Shown piece after piece: positions 55,502-64,000 of a DNA stretch of 64,000 bases. Each line of letters starts with the position of its first letter. Position 1 is the stretch's first letter. The position numbers were made by a program, and so were the translations under genes. The notes beneath the pieces are model-generated. The model did no database searches. It was given only the letters and a program-made list of their open reading frames with translations, and was not told the origin of the DNA. The DNA is from Actinomycetes bacterium (lineage in GTDB: Bacteria > Actinomycetota > Thermoleophilia > BMS3ABIN01). The stretch covers positions 62,001-126,000 of the forward strand of contig JAJYOG010000001.1 of assembly GCA_021785935.1 (NCBI GenBank), written 5' to 3'.

Positions 55502-55959
55502 TAATCTTCCAGCTCCTTGCGGCGCTGCTCCGGCTCTTGGGGCTGACCGTGGCCTTCGCCGGGGCCGCCCGGGGTGTAAACACGAACCGTCCGGCGCTCG
55601 ATGGCGCTTTGCAGGCGGCGGCGGACATAGGTGCGCACGAGTTTCCGTACGGGTGGTATCAGGAGAAACAGGCCAAACACGTCCGTGATGTAACCCGGCG
55701 TCAGCAAGAGCAGGGAGGCCGCCAGGATCAGGGCGCCGTCAATGAGCGAGTCGCCCGGCATTTTTCCCAGGCGGAAGTCTTCCTGAATGCGCGCGACTGC
55801 TGCATAACCCTGTCGTTTGGCAAGGGCGGCACCCGTCACGCTGATGAGCACGAGAATCAGGATTGTGTAGAGGTAGCCTATTCGTGAACCGATCTCGACG
55901 ATGACGAGAAGCTCCGACAGCGGCACGAAAATGAAGATTACCAACAAGAGCATGAACAT
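55501..55959 (-). CDS. FxsA family membrane protein
   Basis: 152 residues. FIFVPLSELLVIVEIGSRIG, GAALAKRQGY and LLLTPGYITDVFGLFLLIPPVR are the FxsA signature, with three or four membrane segments and a hydrophilic tail rich in Pro, Gly and Glu. In E. coli FxsA affects phage T7 exclusion by F plasmids; its general function is unknown. It is translationally coupled to the spermidine synthase-like gene. Confidence 0.88.
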   Translation of the reverse strand: MFMLLLVIFIFVPLSELLVIVEIGSRIGYLYTILILVLISVTGAALAKRQGYAAVARIQEDFRLGKMPGDSLIDGALILAASLLLLTPGYITDVFGLFLLIPPVRKLVRTYVRRRLQSAIERRTVRVYTPGGPGEGHGQPQEPEQRRKELED

Positions 55960-56120
55960 GGCATCAATTCTCTACCCGTTGCAGGGGGAAATACAAACCG
56001 GTTTGATGGCGGGTTGTTAAGGGCGGGAGTATAATTATCATTCTTGTGTTAGACAGAATTGAAGAAAATTGATCAAAAAGATCCAAAAGACAGCGAATGC
56101 TAGATTATCACAAGCGGTTG
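55960..56120. other. Intergenic region upstream of the decayed GT-C copy
   Basis: Divergent boundary between the leftward fxsA group and the rightward A+T-rich block. The composition drops to A+T-rich from about 56040. I see no clear promoter for fxsA; nothing else is supported. Confidence 0.3.
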
Positions 56121-56545
56121 CGGCTTTATTTGGCGGCGTTGGTACTGATGCCGCCTTTTTATTTTTGGGGATTGCAGAGGAACCGCCGACTCGGAATTCC
56201 AGGTAAATATGGCGGTCTACATTCTTGGTGATGTGACGAGCGTGCTACCGGATCCGGCCAACGGCGCAAAAATTTACCTTTTGATCCAGGGATAGCAGGT
56301 AGTAACTAATAAATTCATGCGTGTTCGCCTTTTTAGAACCGGCAGTTCGCAATCGACATGGACTATATGATCTGGAAGTGGTCCAGGGAACAACGAATGA
56401 ATATAAAGATACATTTCGTGAAACGAACGACGGGTACCTTTTTATCTACGATGATATAAATCTTCATCTAACCTTTTTTCACGTGCCCAAGACTGATCTT
56501 GGGCTCCCCTTCCGGAATTCATCCGCGATCAAGGGGAAATCGTAA
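56121..56545 (+). pseudogene. Decayed 3' fragment of a GT-C-like membrane protein gene (third paralogue)
   Basis: Three short pieces in three frames match the C-terminal domain of the two intact genes downstream. MPPFYFWGLQ at about 56148–56180 matches LLPFYFWGLQ; SVLPDPANGAKIYLLIQG at about 56238–56295 matches RVLPDPPAGSKIYLLIQ; LEPAVRNRHGLYDLEVVQ and NDGYLFIYDD in the last piece (ending near 56490) match LEPAVRVSFDRYDLQVIQ and DDGYLFLYDD. The membrane part is missing and at least two frameshifts and a stop interrupt it. Confidence 0.8.
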
Positions 56546-56634
56546 TTCTCGATTATGCTGGAATTAGTCATGGCGGTGTCCGCTGGCGTTGCGGTATAAT
56601 CAATTCTCAATTAGAGGAATCAAAATTAAATTAA

Positions 56635-58203
56635 TTGTTTTTGCATAAAATGCATACATTTAATATAAAAAATTGGGTCGTCACCAGATTCTTCTTATCT
56701 CATCGCACGCTATCAGCAGCCTCATTCTTTCTTTTGTTACTGATAATGGGCCTTGGGGCATATCGGCCTGTATTAAATTCTCCCCTTGCCTGCGACGATT
56801 ATTATCTGCTGGGCATCGATAAATTACACCTGTTTGGATCGGGTGATTTGGGTAACCTCAGCAGCTTGCAATGGCCATTTTATGCCGAATACCCGGTATT
56901 TCTAAGGCCCACACTTCTGTCCGTCTGGATGCTCTTTTCTCATTTTTTTGGAATGACGCCGTGGCCTTATCACGTACTCAATGTCTTTCTGCACACGGCC
57001 AACGCTTGGCTACTGTTCCTGTTGTTGCGAAAGCTTAGGGCCTCAACTATCACGGCAATAATCCCGGCTCTGCTTTTTGTTTTATCTCCGGTCGCGCCGG
57101 AGGCGGTTTCGTGGCCCGCGGGAAATTCCGACCTGTTTCCCCTGTTCTTCTTGTTTTTGGGTCTGTGTTTTTACGCTTACTTTCTCGAGCGGGGGAAAAA
57201 ACGTTTTTATATAGGATCACTGGTGGCGATCACCCTGGGATTGTTTAGTAAAGAGATGATGCTGGTTGCGATTTTTATTGTTCCGTTAGCAGAGCTTCTA
57301 TTCGGGAACACAATCTTGAAAAATTGCAGCGACGAGTCAGGCCGATGGCAAAGAAACCCCAGGGCTTTTATTTTTAGGGTCTTACCTTTCTTTGTCATCT
57401 ATATAATATATTTATCATTACGTTTCGCCATTCTCGGAACAATCATCCCAACGGGACAGCTTCCTTCGGTGGGTTCAGACACCAACCCCATATTTTCTAT
57501 TACTACATTTCTTTCACCAGTCAGCATCAATTTTTTTAGTATCTGGATTATCATAATTGCCTATGTGTTTATGGTCGCAATACTGACATTTGCGCTGTTT
57601 AATATTCAAAACTATTGGGGGAGAGAGTTAACCAAAAACAGGCGCCTTTTGATTTTTCTCATTGCTGCATTTGTTGCTTCATTTATGCCGGTGAGCTCAT
57701 ATCTGGTTTCAGGTCTTGGTGTCGACATGGCCCGCAGTCATTTTCTTTATATGCCGACCGCATTTTTCCTAGCTTTTCTCGCAGTCGCAATAATCGAAAT
57801 CGGACAGCAAGGCAACAAGTGGAAAAAGGGAATCGCCGTTTTTGCCCTAGCCGCGTTACTACCTTTTTATTTTTGGGGCTTGCAGAAGAATAATTACAGC
57901 TGGGAAAATGACGAAGCGGTAGACGGGTACATTCTGAAAGAGATTGAAAGAGTGTTGCCGGATCCGCCGGCGGGCTCGAAGATATATCTTTTGATTCAGG
58001 AAGGTTCAAACTTGTCCAGAGTAACCTGGTGTTCGCCCATGCTCCAACCGGGTGTCCGGTCAGCCCTCAATCGTTTTGACATACAGGTAATTCAAGGGAG
58101 CACGAACGAATATCGACCCGGGTTACACGAAACAGACGACGGCTATCTCTTTATCTATGATGAGAAAAACGTGCATCTTACATATGTACATACACCGAAA
58201 TAG
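56635..58203 (+). CDS. GT-C-like multipass membrane protein (paralogue 1)
   Basis: 522 residues in the longest frame from TTG 56635; TTG 56641 and ATG 56650 are alternatives and none has a good ribosome binding site (GAGGAAT at 56614 is distant). A first membrane segment is followed by the extracytoplasmic loop LACDDYYLLGIDKLHLFG with an Asp pair, as in GT-C glycosyltransferases, then about ten membrane segments (PWPYHVLNVFLHTANAWL between them) and a C-terminal ~110-residue soluble domain. The block is A+T-rich (15 of 60 bases G or C at 57361–57420), suggesting transfer. Substrate unknown. Confidence 0.72.
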   Translation: MFLHKMHTFNIKNWVVTRFFLSHRTLSAASFFLLLLIMGLGAYRPVLNSPLACDDYYLLGIDKLHLFGSGDLGNLSSLQWPFYAEYPVFLRPTLLSVWMLFSHFFGMTPWPYHVLNVFLHTANAWLLFLLLRKLRASTITAIIPALLFVLSPVAPEAVSWPAGNSDLFPLFFLFLGLCFYAYFLERGKKRFYIGSLVAITLGLFSKEMMLVAIFIVPLAELLFGNTILKNCSDESGRWQRNPRAFIFRVLPFFVIYIIYLSLRFAILGTIIPTGQLPSVGSDTNPIFSITTFLSPVSINFFSIWIIIIAYVFMVAILTFALFNIQNYWGRELTKNRRLLIFLIAAFVASFMPVSSYLVSGLGVDMARSHFLYMPTAFFLAFLAVAIIEIGQQGNKWKKGIAVFALAALLPFYFWGLQKNNYSWENDEAVDGYILKEIERVLPDPPAGSKIYLLIQEGSNLSRVTWCSPMLQPGVRSALNRFDIQVIQGSTNEYRPGLHETDDGYLFIYDEKNVHLTYVHTPK

Positions 58204-58208
58204 CGAAC

Positions 58209-59759
58209 ATGCGCAAATTACTGAAAAAAGATTCCTGGAGTCGTTTGTCCGCCCGATTATTTCCGCATCGGACCCAGTTCTACGCCCCAATTTGCTCATT
58301 GCTTTTTATTACAAGCCTGGCTGCATATTGGCCGATCATAAACACCACTCTTTTATCCTGCGACGATTATTATCTTCTAGGATTTGACCGCATACATTTG
58401 TTTGGACCTGGGAACCTGGGTAGCCTGACTGTCATACAATGGATATTTCAGGCGCTGCATCCACTCTTCCTGAGACCTTTTGTCATATCGGTGTGGCTGG
58501 TCCTTTCACATTTTTTCGCCACAACGCCCTGGCCCTATCACTTGCTGAACATATTTCTGCATGCGATGAACGCATCGCTAATATTCTGGTTGATAGTCAG
58601 GATGAAAGGGAAAAAGACAACCGCCGCTCTTGCCGCTTTCCTGTTTGTGTTAACTCCAGCTGCGACCGGAGCGGTCACCTGGGCTTCAGCCTCATTCGAT
58701 CTTTTCTCATGCTTTTTTATCCTTTTGAGCATATGCCTTTACACCATCTTTCTGGAAAATGAAAATAAACGATTCTATCTCGGCTCCTTGGCAGCTGCCG
58801 CCTTTGCGCTCCTAAGCAAGGAGATGGCATATATCGTTATCATTGTCATACCGGTGATGGAGCTCCTTTTTGGCAGGGTGCGGCCGGCGGCCCTGAAAGA
58901 TCGCGGACCTTTCAAAAGGATGGCACTCCGATCGGCCCCATTTCTGGGTCTATTTCTTGCGTATCTTGTTCTACGCTATGTGAGCCTGGGGACAGTCTTG
59001 ACCGGTGGAGAAATCTATTTCACCGAACTGGACTCAAATCCATTAGATTCGATCACTGTATTCCTGGCACCATTTGACAATAATTATTTCAGTTTCGGGA
59101 TCATTGTCGCTGCTTATATATACATGACCGGACTCGTCACCGTCGGTCTTGCTCTGGTTGAAAGAAACTGGAGCAAAGCCCCATCGATAAGGAAGCGGTT
59201 GCTGATTTTCTTTTTTTCCATGTTCATTATTTCACTGGTTCCAGTTGGATCAAGGTTGATCGTGGGGATAAAAATACAAGATCTGGGACTAGTACGCTTT
59301 TTGTACATGGCTACCGCCTTTTTCCTTGCCACGATCGCAATAGCTTTGCTCGAGTTCAGGCCGAAGACGAAAATATGGCTTTTGATCAGCGCAACCGCCT
59401 TGGCTGCACTCCTTCCTTTTTATTTTTGGGGTCTCCAGATAAACAATCATGGATGGGAGCATGCTTCACAAATAGACGGTTTTATCCTGAGCGAGATCCA
59501 AAAAAATGTTCCGGACCCTCCCCGCGGGGCAAAAGTATATATATTAATGCAAGGAGGTCCGGCAGTAACGGAAGTATCGTGGTGTAGGCCGATGCTGGAA
59601 CCGGCAGTGCGAGTAAGCTTCGACCGATACGATCTGCAGGTTATACAGAGCAGCACAAACGCATATACTGGTCGAATGTCGCAGACTGACGATGGGTATC
59701 TCTTCCTCTACGATGACAAATCAATGCGCCTGGTGCTTCAGCACAACCCCAGGGTTTGA
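58209..59759 (+). CDS. GT-C-like multipass membrane protein (paralogue 2)
   Basis: 516 residues from ATG 58209, five nt after the previous stop. The same loop LSCDDYYLLGFDRIHLFGPG and PWPYHLLNIFLHAMNASL, the same membrane pattern and a C-terminal domain with FYFWGLQINNHGWEHASQ and TDDGYLFLYDDKSM. The tandem paralogues and the decayed fragment upstream arose by duplication. The end overlaps the convergent hydrogenase protease gene by 22 bases, so the block sits tight against the hydrogenase operon. Confidence 0.72.
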   Translation: MRKLLKKDSWSRLSARLFPHRTQFYAPICSLLFITSLAAYWPIINTTLLSCDDYYLLGFDRIHLFGPGNLGSLTVIQWIFQALHPLFLRPFVISVWLVLSHFFATTPWPYHLLNIFLHAMNASLIFWLIVRMKGKKTTAALAAFLFVLTPAATGAVTWASASFDLFSCFFILLSICLYTIFLENENKRFYLGSLAAAAFALLSKEMAYIVIIVIPVMELLFGRVRPAALKDRGPFKRMALRSAPFLGLFLAYLVLRYVSLGTVLTGGEIYFTELDSNPLDSITVFLAPFDNNYFSFGIIVAAYIYMTGLVTVGLALVERNWSKAPSIRKRLLIFFFSMFIISLVPVGSRLIVGIKIQDLGLVRFLYMATAFFLATIAIALLEFRPKTKIWLLISATALAALLPFYFWGLQINNHGWEHASQIDGFILSEIQKNVPDPPRGAKVYILMQGGPAVTEVSWCRPMLEPAVRVSFDRYDLQVIQSSTNAYTGRMSQTDDGYLFLYDDKSMRLVLQHNPRV

Positions 59760-60292
59760 TCTGAATTGATACGTCTTATTTCCTTGGTTACCAGCATTCG
59801 CACGCGCCCAACTGTGGCGGCTACTGCAGGTGAGAGCTCGCAGTCGCGGGGATTGACGCTTTCGACCTGGACGGCAAAGACGATGACGTCGGGGTCGGCT
59901 CCCTTGAGACGGGCGTTGGTTATGAGGTGGGGAACGCCCATGCCGTGGATGTTGTTGGAACGCAGGTTCATCACCCCGGCCTCGTCGGGGCGAAAGCGGA
60001 AAATGGATCCGGTCTTGGCCTCGGCAAAATCGAGAGCGTCAACGACTATAACCACGTCGGACTGAAGGAAGTATTCGAGAAGGGCCATGCCGGCGGTCCC
60101 GCCGGATATCACCTCAACGTTCGCGCCGAGAGTTTCAGCATCAAGGCCCTTGACCACCAAAACGCCAAAGCCATCGTCGCCCATGAGGGTATTGCCGACG
60201 CCGAGGACTGTAATAGCAGGGGTTTTAGATGGATTGGGGGGGCGGGCGCCTGCGGCGCCCGCCCCCCCATCAGCTTTATTCATTTGCGTCAA
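59738..60292 (-). CDS. Hydrogenase maturation protease (HyaD/HybD family)
   Basis: 184 residues from TTG 60292 (ATG 60283 is possible). ITVLGVGNTLMGDDGFGVLV holds the first nickel-sensing acid (Glu replaced by Asp, as in some relatives), VIVVDALDFAEAKTGSI the second, and NNIHGMGVPHLI the His. It removes the C-terminal extension of the large subunit after nickel insertion; the recoded large subunit in this operon has such an extension. The first 25 residues, Gly/Ala/Pro-rich, are encoded by a perfect 15-bp inverted repeat. Last gene of the hydrogenase operon. Confidence 0.92.
   Translation of the reverse strand: MTQMNKADGGAGAAGARPPNPSKTPAITVLGVGNTLMGDDGFGVLVVKGLDAETLGANVEVISGGTAGMALLEYFLQSDVVIVVDALDFAEAKTGSIFRFRPDEAGVMNLRSNNIHGMGVPHLITNARLKGADPDVIVFAVQVESVNPRDCELSPAVAATVGRVRMLVTKEIRRINSDQTLGLC
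60236..60268. repeat. Perfect 15-bp G+C inverted repeat in the 5' part of the protease gene
   Basis: GGGGGGGCGGGCGCC (60236–60250), loop TGC, GGCGCCCGCCCCCCC (60254–60268). All 30 arm bases are G or C. It begins about 25 bases inside the protease reading frame and would form a very stable hairpin near its start codon. Confidence 0.85.
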
Positions 60293-60366
60293 TCTCTACT
60301 TCGCCCCGCTTATGTATCATTTATCACGATGTGTTTTTCAATCATTTGTCGGGGCGCGCCTGGTGG

Positions 60367-61026
60367 CTAGGACTCAGGCAGTTTCGGCGGCGCGTTCTTG
60401 CCTTCGCGCCAGGCGAACATCAGCGGCAGCTCCCGGGCGACTTCGGCGACGACCAGGTAGAGATGGATGCTGGCGGTGATGATAAAAGCCCACATCAGCA
60501 GATAATGATAACTGCGCATGGCAGCAAGCCCGCCGGCCCAATAGGTGAAGGGCTCGAAGAACGACTGTGTCGGCGTCCAGAGGCAGAGGCCGGTGAGCAG
60601 CGTCAGCGGTATGAGCACGAAAGCCCAGATCAGATACATGCTCTTTTGCAGCGGGTTGAACTTATAGACCGATGGATAGGTCTTGCGCATGAACAGATAG
60701 TACTTGATCGTATCACGCGCACTGCCCTCCCCCTCATGCCTCAACGGGCTGAACCAGTGGTAATCGCCCCGCCGGTGCCGGCTTCCCGGGGGCGCCGAGC
60801 CGGCGCCAAAAAACGACCAGTAGATCCGCAGGACGGTTGTGAACACAAAGGTCCACATCGTCACCTGGTGGATAGAGCGGGCGTATCCCATGAAGCCGCC
60901 GAAGAACGGGCTATGAATGTAAAAGCCAGTGAATATGAGCAGCACCAGCGACAACAGATGCACGGCATGCATGAAAACCGCCGGCAGCGGATGCTCTTCT
61001 CTTGTTGGCGGTATTCTTCCTCCCAT
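60367..61026 (-). CDS. Ni/Fe-hydrogenase b-type cytochrome subunit (HyaC/HupC-like)
   Basis: 219 residues, four membrane segments. PAVFMHAVHLLSLVLLIFTGF, RSIHQVTMWTFVFTTVLRIYW and SYHYLLMWAFIITASIHLYL carry His residues that should bind two hemes b. It passes electrons from the hydrogenase small subunit to quinone in the membrane. Its ATG lies six bases after the real end of the large subunit gene (TAG 61033), with AGGTAGG as translation signal; this spacing supports the UGA read-through of the upstream gene. Confidence 0.92.
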   Translation of the reverse strand: MGGRIPPTREEHPLPAVFMHAVHLLSLVLLIFTGFYIHSPFFGGFMGYARSIHQVTMWTFVFTTVLRIYWSFFGAGSAPPGSRHRRGDYHWFSPLRHEGEGSARDTIKYYLFMRKTYPSVYKFNPLQKSMYLIWAFVLIPLTLLTGLCLWTPTQSFFEPFTYWAGGLAAMRSYHYLLMWAFIITASIHLYLVVAEVARELPLMFAWREGKNAPPKLPES

Positions 61027-61032
61027 GACCGC

Positions 61033-62661
61033 CTACCTAACCTGGAACTTGAGGACTTTGTTGGACTTGGGTTCAATCACGTGAACCGCGCAAGCCATTC
61101 ATGGATCGAATGTGTGAACGGTTCGCAAGATCTCAAGCGGTTTGGTTGGATCGACAACCGGTGTTCCCACCAGCGCCTCTTCGACCGGGCCGCGCTTGCC
61201 GCTATCGTCGCGAGGCGACAGGTTCCAGTTGGATGGCGGTACGGCGGCATATGTGTCAATCTTGCCATTCTTGATCTTGGCGTAATGGCAGAGCGCTCCG
61301 CGGGGAGCGTCCCAACCGCTGAAACCGGTGCCATCCTTGCTGTAATCAAGCTCTTGATAGACCTGGGTGTTACCGCTGCCGATATTGGCCAGCAACTCGT
61401 CGGCCCATCTCAGCGCGTTGTCGGCGTTGATCTTGGCCTTGAGCACGCGCGCGGCAACGCGGCCGAGGTTTGAGAGCAGCACTGTGGGGTCTCCCGCGTG
61501 TCCGATCGCAGCCAAAGTGGTATCCACGAGCTGCTTGGCTTCCGGTCTTCCCGCGAGATAGGCGACCAGCATCTGCGCCAGCGGGCCGACTTCCATGGGG
61601 CGATTCACGTTGCCATACCGCACCGCCTGGGTCCAGTCGTACTTGCCTTCCGGCAGAGCCTCGCCATCAATTGGCGGCAGCTTGGTAAATTGCTGGGGTT
61701 CCTGGCCGACGTCCAGGGGATGTTTGCCGGCGCCTACGCCGTCGTCATACCAGGAGTACTTGGTAAATTGATGCGTCTCGTTGGGGTCTACTTTCTGCAA
61801 TGCCAGCTGGCCGTCGAAAATTCCCCCGCGAGGGAATAACCGGTCATAAGGATCCTGACTCTTTTCCTCCAGGACTCCCCAGGTGAGGAAATTGCCGACG
61901 CCTTTGCCGAACGCCGCAAGATCGAGATAATAAGGCGCGATCGCCAGCAGGTCCGGCACCATTACCGTGTCGATGAAATCCTTAACCTCGCCCATTTTGG
62001 ACTTGTAATACTCGATGTCCTCGATGCTGGGCATCTGGGTGACACCGCCCGGCACGTAGTTGTTGATCATGGGGTAACGTCCGCCCAGCACGGCGCTGCA
62101 GTCGCAGGCCTTCTGTTGTACTTCTAGCGCCTGCAGATAGTGAGCGGTAACCTCGAGGTCCAGGTCGGCCGGCAGCTTGTAGCCCGGATGATCCCAATAC
62201 ATGTTGGCAAACGGGCCCAGCTGGCCGGAGTCCACCACAGCCTTGACCTGATCCTGTACAGCCTTGAGGCCGGGCGTTCCCGGCTTTGCGTTCAGTGTGT
62301 TCGGCACGTTGACGTAGTCGAACCCGTTGAGGTGGTAGAACCAGAGGATGTGGTCGTATCCAAGCTGCGCTGCCTCCATCATGTTACGGATCAGGCGGGT
62401 GCTGTCAGGAACTTTATCCATTCCCAGCGCCGTCTCGACGGCCCTCACCGAGTTAAATGCATGTGGAGTCGGGCAGACGCCGCAGATCCGTTGAGCGAAT
62501 TGCCAGATGCTCTTGGGGTCCCGGCCCTTCATGAAGATCTCAAAACCACGGAAGAGCGTCGCCGTATTCCAGGCGTCCGTTACCTTCCCGTTTTCCACCA
62601 CGCAGGTGATGCGCAGGTGGCCTTCAATGCGTGTAATTGGATCGATGACAACCTTGGTCAT
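61033..62661 (-). CDS. [NiFeSe] hydrogenase large subunit, selenocysteine at UGA 61099–61101
   Basis: 542 residues when UGA is read as Sec. N-terminal metal pair RICGVCPTPH (Cys60, Cys63) after RIEGHLRI; the body is continuous to HTFDP (residue 520). There TGA (61101–61099) takes the place of the Cys codon of the C-terminal pair, and the frame continues MACAVHV, giving DP-U-MAC-AVH, then VIEPKSNKVLKFQVR and TAG (61035–61033). This gives the second metal pair (Sec521, Cys524) and a 15-residue extension after His527 for the maturation protease. Stopping at the UGA would delete two ligands of the active site. The exported enzyme oxidises H2 together with the small subunit. ATG 62661 abuts the small-subunit stop. 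Confidence 0.95.
61070..61087 (-). promoter_or_regulatory. SECIS-like hairpin after the hydrogenase UGA
   Basis: On the transcribed strand GGUUCA (61087–61082), loop CGUGAU, UGAACC (61075–61070): a perfect six-pair stem starting 11 nt after the UGA, the same distance as in selD in this window. It lies in the coding sequence of the C-terminal extension. Confidence 0.65.
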
Positions 62662-63783
62662 CTACTTACCTCCTTCTTTGGGGCCCATTTCATCTTCCTT
62701 GCCTTCCACGGGCGCTCCCTTGAACAGCCGGCCGGTAGCGGCCTGGCCGATGAAGTGGGCTCCTATCCCCACCGCCGTCAGGGCGCCGAGTCCGACGCCG
62801 ATCTGCGTGGGTGTTATATCTCCGGGCAACCTGATTCCCGGCGTTTTTTCATAGAAGGGCGACTGCTTATCCCAGAAGTCAGGCTCGGAGCAGCCGATGC
62901 AAGGCCCGCCAGCTGCAACCGGCCAGCTGTTGTTACCATTCCAGCGGGTCTTGGGGCAGGGAGCGTAGGCAATCGGTCCCTTGCAGCCGACCTTATAGAG
63001 GCACCAGCCGTTGTCAGAACCGGCATCCCCGAAAACCTCAACAAATTCGCCGGCGTCGAAATGGCCGCGCCGCTCACAGTTGTCGTGGACCAGCTGGCCG
63101 AAGAGGAACTTGGGCCGGCCGACGCTGTCCAGCTCGGGAAGCTTCTTGTTGACGATGGCATAGAGCAGGATGGCGACGGTGTCGTCGGCATTCCCCGGGC
63201 AACGAGGAGAGTTTATGACTACGGCATCGCTGATGCCGCCCTCGTTTCGCAGGTAGTCACCGACGCCCTTGGCCCCCGTGGGATTGGGCGCGGCCGCCTG
63301 AATGCCGCCATAGGTAGCGCAGGTGCCGATGGCGATGGTCGCCTTCGCTTTCTGGTACGTATCCTTGCAGATATCCATGGAGGTCTTGCCGCCGATGGTA
63401 ATGGCCTCGGGGATCTTGGTGGCGACAGCGCCTTCGACTACATAATAAAAATCCTTGGAGTCGACGGTATCGCGGAAGCTCTTCTCCGCCTGCGAGCCGG
63501 CGGGAGCCATGACGGCCTCATGGTAGTTGAGAGAGATCTGCTGGAGGATCAGGTTGGCGGGGCCCGGCTTGCGCGATTGCAGGAGATTAACTGAACAGCC
63601 GAGGCATTCCTGGAAACACGACCAGACGATTGCCGGGCGTTTGGCCAGTTGCTCGAGAGCGTTCGCGACCTTTGGAACCGCCATGGGGCCGCTAAGTCCG
63701 ATCAACCCGGCCAGGGCGCCGCAGGTCTTCAGGAAATCTCTTCGCGATAGCCCGGGAAACAGGGACATCTCTTCGTGTGCCAA
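62662..63783 (-). CDS. [NiFe]-type hydrogenase small subunit with Tat signal and C-terminal anchor
   Basis: 373 residues. LSRRDFLKTCGALAGLIG is a twin-arginine signal near residue 13. Cluster ligands follow: SCFQECLGCSV (proximal), IGTCATYGG, INSPRCPGN, VHDNCERRGHFDAGEF and GWCLYKVGCKGP (distal), APCPKTRWNGNNSWPVAAGG and PCIGCSEPDFWD (medial/proximal-end). A hydrophobic helix (IGVGLGALTAVGIGAHFIG) near residue 335 anchors it. TTG 63783 is preceded by GAGGAACC; ATG 63768 has no signal. First gene of the operon small–large–cytochrome b–protease. Confidence 0.95.
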   Translation of the reverse strand: MAHEEMSLFPGLSRRDFLKTCGALAGLIGLSGPMAVPKVANALEQLAKRPAIVWSCFQECLGCSVNLLQSRKPGPANLILQQISLNYHEAVMAPAGSQAEKSFRDTVDSKDFYYVVEGAVATKIPEAITIGGKTSMDICKDTYQKAKATIAIGTCATYGGIQAAAPNPTGAKGVGDYLRNEGGISDAVVINSPRCPGNADDTVAILLYAIVNKKLPELDSVGRPKFLFGQLVHDNCERRGHFDAGEFVEVFGDAGSDNGWCLYKVGCKGPIAYAPCPKTRWNGNNSWPVAAGGPCIGCSEPDFWDKQSPFYEKTPGIRLPGDITPTQIGVGLGALTAVGIGAHFIGQAATGRLFKGAPVEGKEDEMGPKEGGK

Positions 63784-64000
63784 GGTTCCTCGACCTCCCT
63801 CATTTCGCGCCGCCGGAGGCTCCGGGCGGCTATGTAATTGTACCTCTACAGGTGGAGCCGGTTAGAACTCTATAACACTATTTCGAGCATGTCATTTTTT
63901 TCCTTCTCCCCGGTGCAAGAAAGAATGAAACCGTCGTGTACGAGTTCCCCTAAGCTTGATAAAAAAAGCCATTTTAATGACCAAACAAAGTCTGTCCGGA
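63784..64000 (-). promoter_or_regulatory. Upstream region of the hydrogenase operon
   Basis: 217 bases to the right edge without a gene. Reading leftward, TGACAT followed by TATAGA (about 63869–63864) is a weak candidate promoter with short spacing. GGGAGG and GAGGAACC precede the start codon. No operator repeat was recognised. Confidence 0.3.

Noticed and set aside
61099-61101. TGA as the true stop of the hydrogenase large subunit
   Set aside because: It would remove the C-terminal metal ligands and the protease site, while the frame beyond it continues exactly with the family motif to a stop next to the following gene.
60229-61473. 414-codon ORF on the plus strand across the cytochrome b gene
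   Set aside because: It is the antisense of well-supported hydrogenase genes, shows no recognisable domain and has the composition of a G+C-driven shadow frame.
62140-63594. 484-codon ORF on the plus strand opposite the hydrogenase subunits
   Set aside because: Antisense shadow of the large and small subunit genes; no motif or ribosome binding site.

Overview
This window looks like a chromosomal origin region from an Actinobacteriota-like bacterium, probably anaerobic or facultative. The order dnaA–dnaN–recF–DUF721(dciA)–gyrB–gyrA, a glucosyl-3-phosphoglycerate synthase and the general base composition (about 60% G+C in hand-counted gyrase lines) support this. I cannot name a genus. Two genes carry an in-frame UGA that reads as selenocysteine, so the organism should use selenocysteine.

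Layout. 1–5961: a 5'-truncated glycosyltransferase–PHP fusion, a membrane GAF/HD-GYP protein, a secreted clan-A type glycoside hydrolase and a Ycf48-like beta-propeller lipoprotein. 5962–9530: an A+T-rich island that ends at the 3' end of a tRNA-Ile(GAT) gene. It holds a two-gene cassette (kinase-like/deoxyribosyltransferase-like protein plus a small Cys-less protein), an IS transposase fragment and a serine recombinase that has lost its catalytic domain. 9721–14647: a bifunctional nuclease, a glucosylglycerate-type cluster (phosphatase, gpgS, YdjC-like deacetylase), a stand-alone Lrp/AsnC ligand domain and an SQR-like flavoprotein. 14674–26424: the replication origin region with a divergent parA–ftsZ pair, DnaA boxes, dnaA, dnaN, recF, dciA, gyrB, gyrA and a tiny membrane ORF. 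26515–33862: the type II fatty acid operon fabZ-H-K-D-G-F-accD-accA, without acpP, accB or accC. 33873–38543: RsbRD-like protein, larB, an amidohydrolase, a class I aldolase and proA. 38683–46411: a large hybrid sensor kinase with a probable 3' frameshift, then a leftward run of GlcF-like Fe-S protein, class II aldolase, TauE/SafE permease and a selenocysteine-containing SelD. 46467–55959: two GT39-like membrane proteins, galT, a small conserved protein, MFS, phosphoesterase, a fluoride riboswitch controlling crcB–DUF190, a membrane spermidine-synthase-like protein and FxsA. 56121–59759: A+T-rich paralogous GT-C-like membrane proteins with a decayed third copy. 59738–63783: a membrane-bound uptake hydrogenase operon (small subunit, large subunit, cytochrome b, maturation protease) in which the large-subunit frame continues through UGA at the metal-ligand position, making it a [NiFeSe] enzyme.

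The genes fit a cell that oxidises H2 at the membrane, makes selenophosphate through SelD for the hydrogenase, exports fluoride on demand and makes membrane lipids with the flavin enoyl reductase FabK. The most unusual features are the two UGA-recoded genes (both truncated by ordinary ORF calling), the parA–ftsZ pair beside the origin, and the uncharacterised cassette in the tRNA-Ile island.
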